Below are positions 5,690 to 9,644 of a stretch of DNA of 9,644 nt, in pieces. The notes beneath the pieces are model-generated. The model ran no database searches. It saw nothing but the letters and a program-made list of their open reading frames with translations, and was not told the origin of the DNA. Within the stretch, counting starts at the first letter, position 1. Each line of letters begins with the position of its first letter. The translations under genes and the position numbers were made by a program. The stretch comes from Thiomicrorhabdus sp. (lineage in GTDB: Bacteria; Pseudomonadota; Gammaproteobacteria; Thiomicrospirales; Thiomicrospiraceae), in contig JAKITH010000032.1 in assembly GCA_021648185.1 (NCBI GenBank), positions 1 through 9,644 on the forward strand, read 5' to 3'.

Positions 5690-7011
5690 TCAGTGTTTCC
5701 CTATTTTTCGTACTCGAGAAACTAATCGAGCAACCAGGGAGTTTATAAGCCACACTAAAGTCTTTCCGGCCATTATTGCGTTTTGAATGGCCCGAATAGT
5801 ATATGAGCTTATACGCACGATTCTTGGTTTATAAAGTAATGGATTAACAAAGCCGCCTATTTCTTTAGCATCCTCATTTCTCTTCTCAAGTTCTTTTGTG
5901 TATTTTTTATCCGATGGGTGAATGAGGTCAGGTTCCAGTATTTTGGATACTTCTTCAAAAACACGCATTAAATTGTAGGTCATTGAGGTGAGCCGCATTT
6001 GATTTTTTAGCGCATTAAAATTTGGAGACCACGCTTTTTTTCCGTCAAATCACTTTTGCTGTTATTGAAGGCTTTTTCAATCGTCCAGCGTTTGAAGTAG
6101 AGCAGAGCAATCGTCCCCGGATTAATGGTTGTCGGTAACGTGGTGACAAAACGATGAAGTATTTGAGTTTCCGGCTCGCGGTATTCAACGAGACTAAATT
6201 TTATCCCTCTATTTTCGTAAATGCGATAACCTTCAATACCGGTGTTAAGCTCATTGCTGCTGTCAAACGGAATGGATTCAAAAAAACGTGCTACCGAATT
6301 CTCTTTCAAGACTGAGATCACTCTTTTTAGTACCCCCTTGAGGGGTATATAATTTTCATGCCGTTTCTGATGATCCCACCAGGCACAATCTGTCGCCGCC
6401 TTATCGTAGACATAAAGATGTTTTTTCGGTTTATTCGTTTCGCTGTTTTGTTTTTCAATGTAATTTCTCAGGACAAGAATTTCTTGATTCCGCGTTGTTC
6501 CATTGATCACACAGCAAAGCGGTTTTAGCAGTCCGTTTCTGAGGTTCATTGAATAAATGAACCTGGCAGCGTAAACGTTTCCATTCGGGTCTTTTTCTGT
6601 ATGACAGGCATGGTCTATGAAGTGCCCGTCAGCGGCTTCTACGGTATATTGATCAAGCTGCTGGGAAGGACTGGAGATAATCAAATTCGGTGCGATGCCA
6701 ATGTCTGGCAGTTGAGTATATAACTTTGTTTTTCGAGCGCCTCAAGCATGCGCATACGCCTTGGGGACTTGAGCGAGTTGAAATAAGTTGACAGGGGAAG
6801 TGGCTCGTCATAAACCTCATCTCTTGTTTGTAGAAAATGATGGCCGCTCTTGGTATTGTCAATGCAATAGCCCAAAACGAACAAAATTAATATCATTTAT
6901 TTCAGGGCATGATCTCACCCATAAAGGGTAACGTTCTGATGACAGGGCTACTGCCATACTGTCATTGCAATGTGCGATAATATGGTCATTGAGAGTCATG
7001 CTTTCATTCAT
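5690..7011 (-). pseudogene. IS4-family transposase broken by several frameshifts
   Basis: One transposase of about 430 residues is spread over three frames. The N-terminus runs from the ATG at 7011 (MNESMTLNDHIIAH) to FGLL near 6880. A second frame continues from about 6880 (CIDNTKSGHHFLQTRDEV) to LEALEKQ near 6727. A third frame runs from there (KLYTQLPDIGIAPNL) through the catalytic core to 6034. The first frame position is then resumed or shifted again (AWSPNFNALKNQMRLT) to the stop at 5692-5690. Catalytic residues are present: Asp in VEAADGH, Asp in YVYDKAATD, and an exact Y-x2-R-x3-E-x6-K signature in YFKRWTIEKAFNNSK. Changes near 6725-6727 and 6034-6041 each fit one missing A in a run. 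The one near 6875-6885 needs one extra base or two missing. The last break coincides with an A-AAA-AAG heptamer, so it could be programmed slippage, but the other two make an active enzyme unlikely unless the sequence is wrong. Confidence 0.8.
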
Positions 7012-7066
7012 TTCAGATTTCCATTTAATGGTTAATAAAATGGAAAATCGTAAAAAAACTTTCAAG
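5690..7066 (-). mobile_element. Second IS4-type element, ends not identified
   Basis: The span covers the broken transposase plus the AT-rich bases just before its start. I compared 5590-5700 with the reverse complement of 7012-7200 and found no convincing terminal inverted repeats, so both limits are approximate. The IS630-like remnant at its left edge raises the possibility that one element inserted into the other. No remaining part of the IS630 gene was recognised on the right side. Confidence 0.45.
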
Positions 7067-7117
7067 ACATTGCAAGCTATTTATGCGCAAATCAACTTTT
7101 ATTTTTAGTCTAAAATA

Positions 7118-7219
7118 ATGACTTCAGAGCCGTTGTTATTATTTTCTGTATTGGTTTTGAAAAAAGTGAGATATAGACGTGATGACCTCAAAAAGAGGGA
7201 AGCTGAAGAGATTTTTTAG
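7118..7219 (+). CDS. Possible 33-residue small membrane protein
   Basis: ATG at 7118 to TAG at 7217-7219. The product starts MTSEP, has a short hydrophobic run LLLFSVLVL, then a highly charged tail (KKVRYRRDDLKKREAEEIF). That layout resembles small membrane proteins. There is no visible Shine-Dalgarno sequence, and a frame of this length arises easily by chance in AT-rich DNA. Confidence 0.15.
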   Translation: MTSEPLLLFSVLVLKKVRYRRDDLKKREAEEIF

Positions 7220-7260
7220 CCATTGTTTCTTATAGTAGGAACACCCATGCGGTTAATAGG

Positions 7261-7294
7261 CATCGACTTTATTTTTAGGGTGCGAAAGTCGATG
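7261..7294. repeat. Perfect 10-bp inverted repeat downstream of purB
   Basis: CATCGACTTT (7261-7270) and AAAGTCGATG (7285-7294) pair perfectly around a 14-base loop. It sits about 53 bases past the purB stop. Neither side has a T-run right after the stem, so it does not look like an ordinary intrinsic terminator. It may be an mRNA 3'-end structure or a remnant of a mobile-element end. Confidence 0.5.
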
Positions 7295-7346
7295 ACTGGT
7301 TGAGTTTAAGGGAAGAGGTATTTTAATCCCTAATGCATATTCAAAG

Positions 7347-8869
<1,523 letters not shown>

Positions 8870-9644
8870 GTGCTAAACGCTTACCGAGCCCATGTGGCAG
8901 AACGTGCCGCAGAGAATTTACCCCCGCTACCGCTCGATGCGGAGCAAACAACCGCGTTAATTGAGTTGCTTCTTAACCCCCCCGCAGGTGAAGCCGATTT
9001 TTTAACAGAATTATTTATTCATCGCGTACCACCGGGTGTCGATCAAGCAGCCTACGTTAAGGCGAGTTTTTTATCAGATGTTGCCAAGGGAAAAATACCC
9101 TGTGATCTCATTGGCCCGGCAAAAGCAATTCAAATTCTCGGAACCATGTTGGGCGGGTACAATATCGAGACATTGATTCAATTGCTGGATAATGAGGTGT
9201 TGGCTCCCGAAGCCGTAAAGGCGTTGTCAAAAACCTTGTTGATGTTTGATGCCTACCATGACGTTGTTGAAAAAGCCAAAGACAATCCATATGCAAAACA
9301 GGTTGTGGACAGTTGGGCAGCCGCCGAATGGTTTACCAGTAAACCAGCGATGCCAAAAAAAATCACCGTGACGGTTTTTAAAGTAGACGGTGAAACCAAT
9401 ACAGATGATTTATCGCCAGCCTCAGAAGCCTGGAGCCGACCCGATATTCCACTGCACGCCAAAGCCATGCTCATTAGCAAAATGGATGGTGCGTTAAATA
9501 AAATTGATGAACTTAAACAACAAGGCCACCCGCTTGCGTATGTCGGTGATGTGGTTGGGACGGGTTCCTCGCGGAAGTCTGCAATCAACTCCGTGTTGTG
9601 GTGCATGGGCAATGACATTCCGTTTGTGCCTAATAAGCGGCAGG
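8870..9644 (+). CDS. acnB: Aconitate hydratase B, N-terminal part (runs off window)
   Basis: AcnB isomerises citrate to isocitrate through cis-aconitate in the TCA cycle, using a [4Fe-4S] cluster; it also handles 2-methylcitrate-derived substrate in some bacteria. The 258 residues present align closely with the start of E. coli AcnB: a near-identical N-terminus (YRAHVAERAAE), NPPAGE, NRVPPGVD-like HRVPPGVDQAAYVKA, LGTMLGGYNI (90-99), LSKTLLMFDAYHDV, the TDDLSPA motif (178-184), WSRPDIPLHA, and VGDVVGTGSSRKSA with the GTGSSRKS loop at 230-237. This covers the N-terminal HEAT-like domain and most of the swivelling domain 4. The cluster-binding cysteines lie beyond the window. The start is GTG at 8870, ten bases after AGGAG (8855-8859); an ATG start is not available nearby. 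The frame is open without error to the last base. Confidence 0.95.
   Translation, partial: MLNAYRAHVAERAAENLPPLPLDAEQTTALIELLLNPPAGEADFLTELFIHRVPPGVDQAAYVKASFLSDVAKGKIPCDLIGPAKAIQILGTMLGGYNIETLIQLLDNEVLAPEAVKALSKTLLMFDAYHDVVEKAKDNPYAKQVVDSWAAAEWFTSKPAMPKKITVTVFKVDGETNTDDLSPASEAWSRPDIPLHAKAMLISKMDGALNKIDELKQQGHPLAYVGDVVGTGSSRKSAINSVLWCMGNDIPFVPNKRQ

Larger units (their letters stand above)
7066..7346 (+). other. Intergenic stretch between the second transposase and purB
   Basis: 281 AT-rich bases with no convincing gene. It holds a 33-codon frame with an ATG at 7118 (stop 7217-7219), a TTTTAG-T-CTAAAA palindrome at 7103-7115 just before it, a CCTC-AAAAA-GAGG repeat around 7187-7199, and a perfect 10-bp inverted repeat at 7261-7294. 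No strong promoter was identified. Confidence 0.4.

Noticed and set aside
2131..7011. Composite transposon formed by two copies of the same IS around the beta-helix gene
   Set aside because: The two IS4-family transposases differ in length and sequence and belong to different subgroups, so they are not paired copies; shared termini were not found.
9108..9618. Minus-strand frames over acnB
   Set aside because: They are antisense to the closely conserved AcnB frame.

Overview
The window looks like a gammaproteobacterial chromosome of fairly low GC. The evidence is a divergent pair of core metabolic genes, purB and acnB, whose products align closely with the E. coli enzymes from memory, and an MltC-type lytic transglycosylase. 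The order cannot be fixed from this stretch alone. Genes for growth and the cell wall sit at the edges. Between them lies an accessory block of about 5 kb made of transposase genes, gene fragments and one secreted beta-helix protein.

Layout: (1) Bases 1-330 hold the 3' end of an unrecognised plus-strand gene. It meets, stop codon against stop codon, a minus-strand pair: an MltC-like murein transglycosylase (331-1572) and an unknown 177-residue protein (1572-2105) that shares one base with it. (2) An IS4-family element (about 2131-3180) has its edge at the 5' end of the 177-residue gene, which it seems to have truncated. On its other side is an unrecognised, probably truncated plus-strand frame (3184-3489, perhaps continuing in another frame to 3649). 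(3) A secreted protein with a TIG-like domain and a right-handed beta-helix (3762-5462) has a good candidate sigma-54 promoter and is followed by an intrinsic terminator. (4) A remnant of an IS630-type transposase (5543-5689) abuts a second, different IS4-family transposase gene (5690-7011) that is broken into several frames. (5) After a 281-base intergenic stretch come purB (7347-8713, one frameshift) and, divergently, the 5' two-fifths or less of acnB (8870 to the window end).

How the parts relate: purB (purine synthesis) and acnB (TCA cycle) share an intergenic control region but no pathway. The MltC-like enzyme and its partner appear translationally coupled and may act together in the periplasm. 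The beta-helix gene is an isolated transcription unit bounded by mobile-element debris on both sides, which suggests acquired surface or polysaccharide-related cargo. Two frame breaks, one in purB and one in the second transposase, are each explained by one missing base in a short homopolymer, and a third, in the transposase's A7 run, fits either base loss or programmed -1 slippage. Sequencing or assembly error must therefore be weighed against real gene decay. No CRISPR array, tRNA or rRNA was seen.
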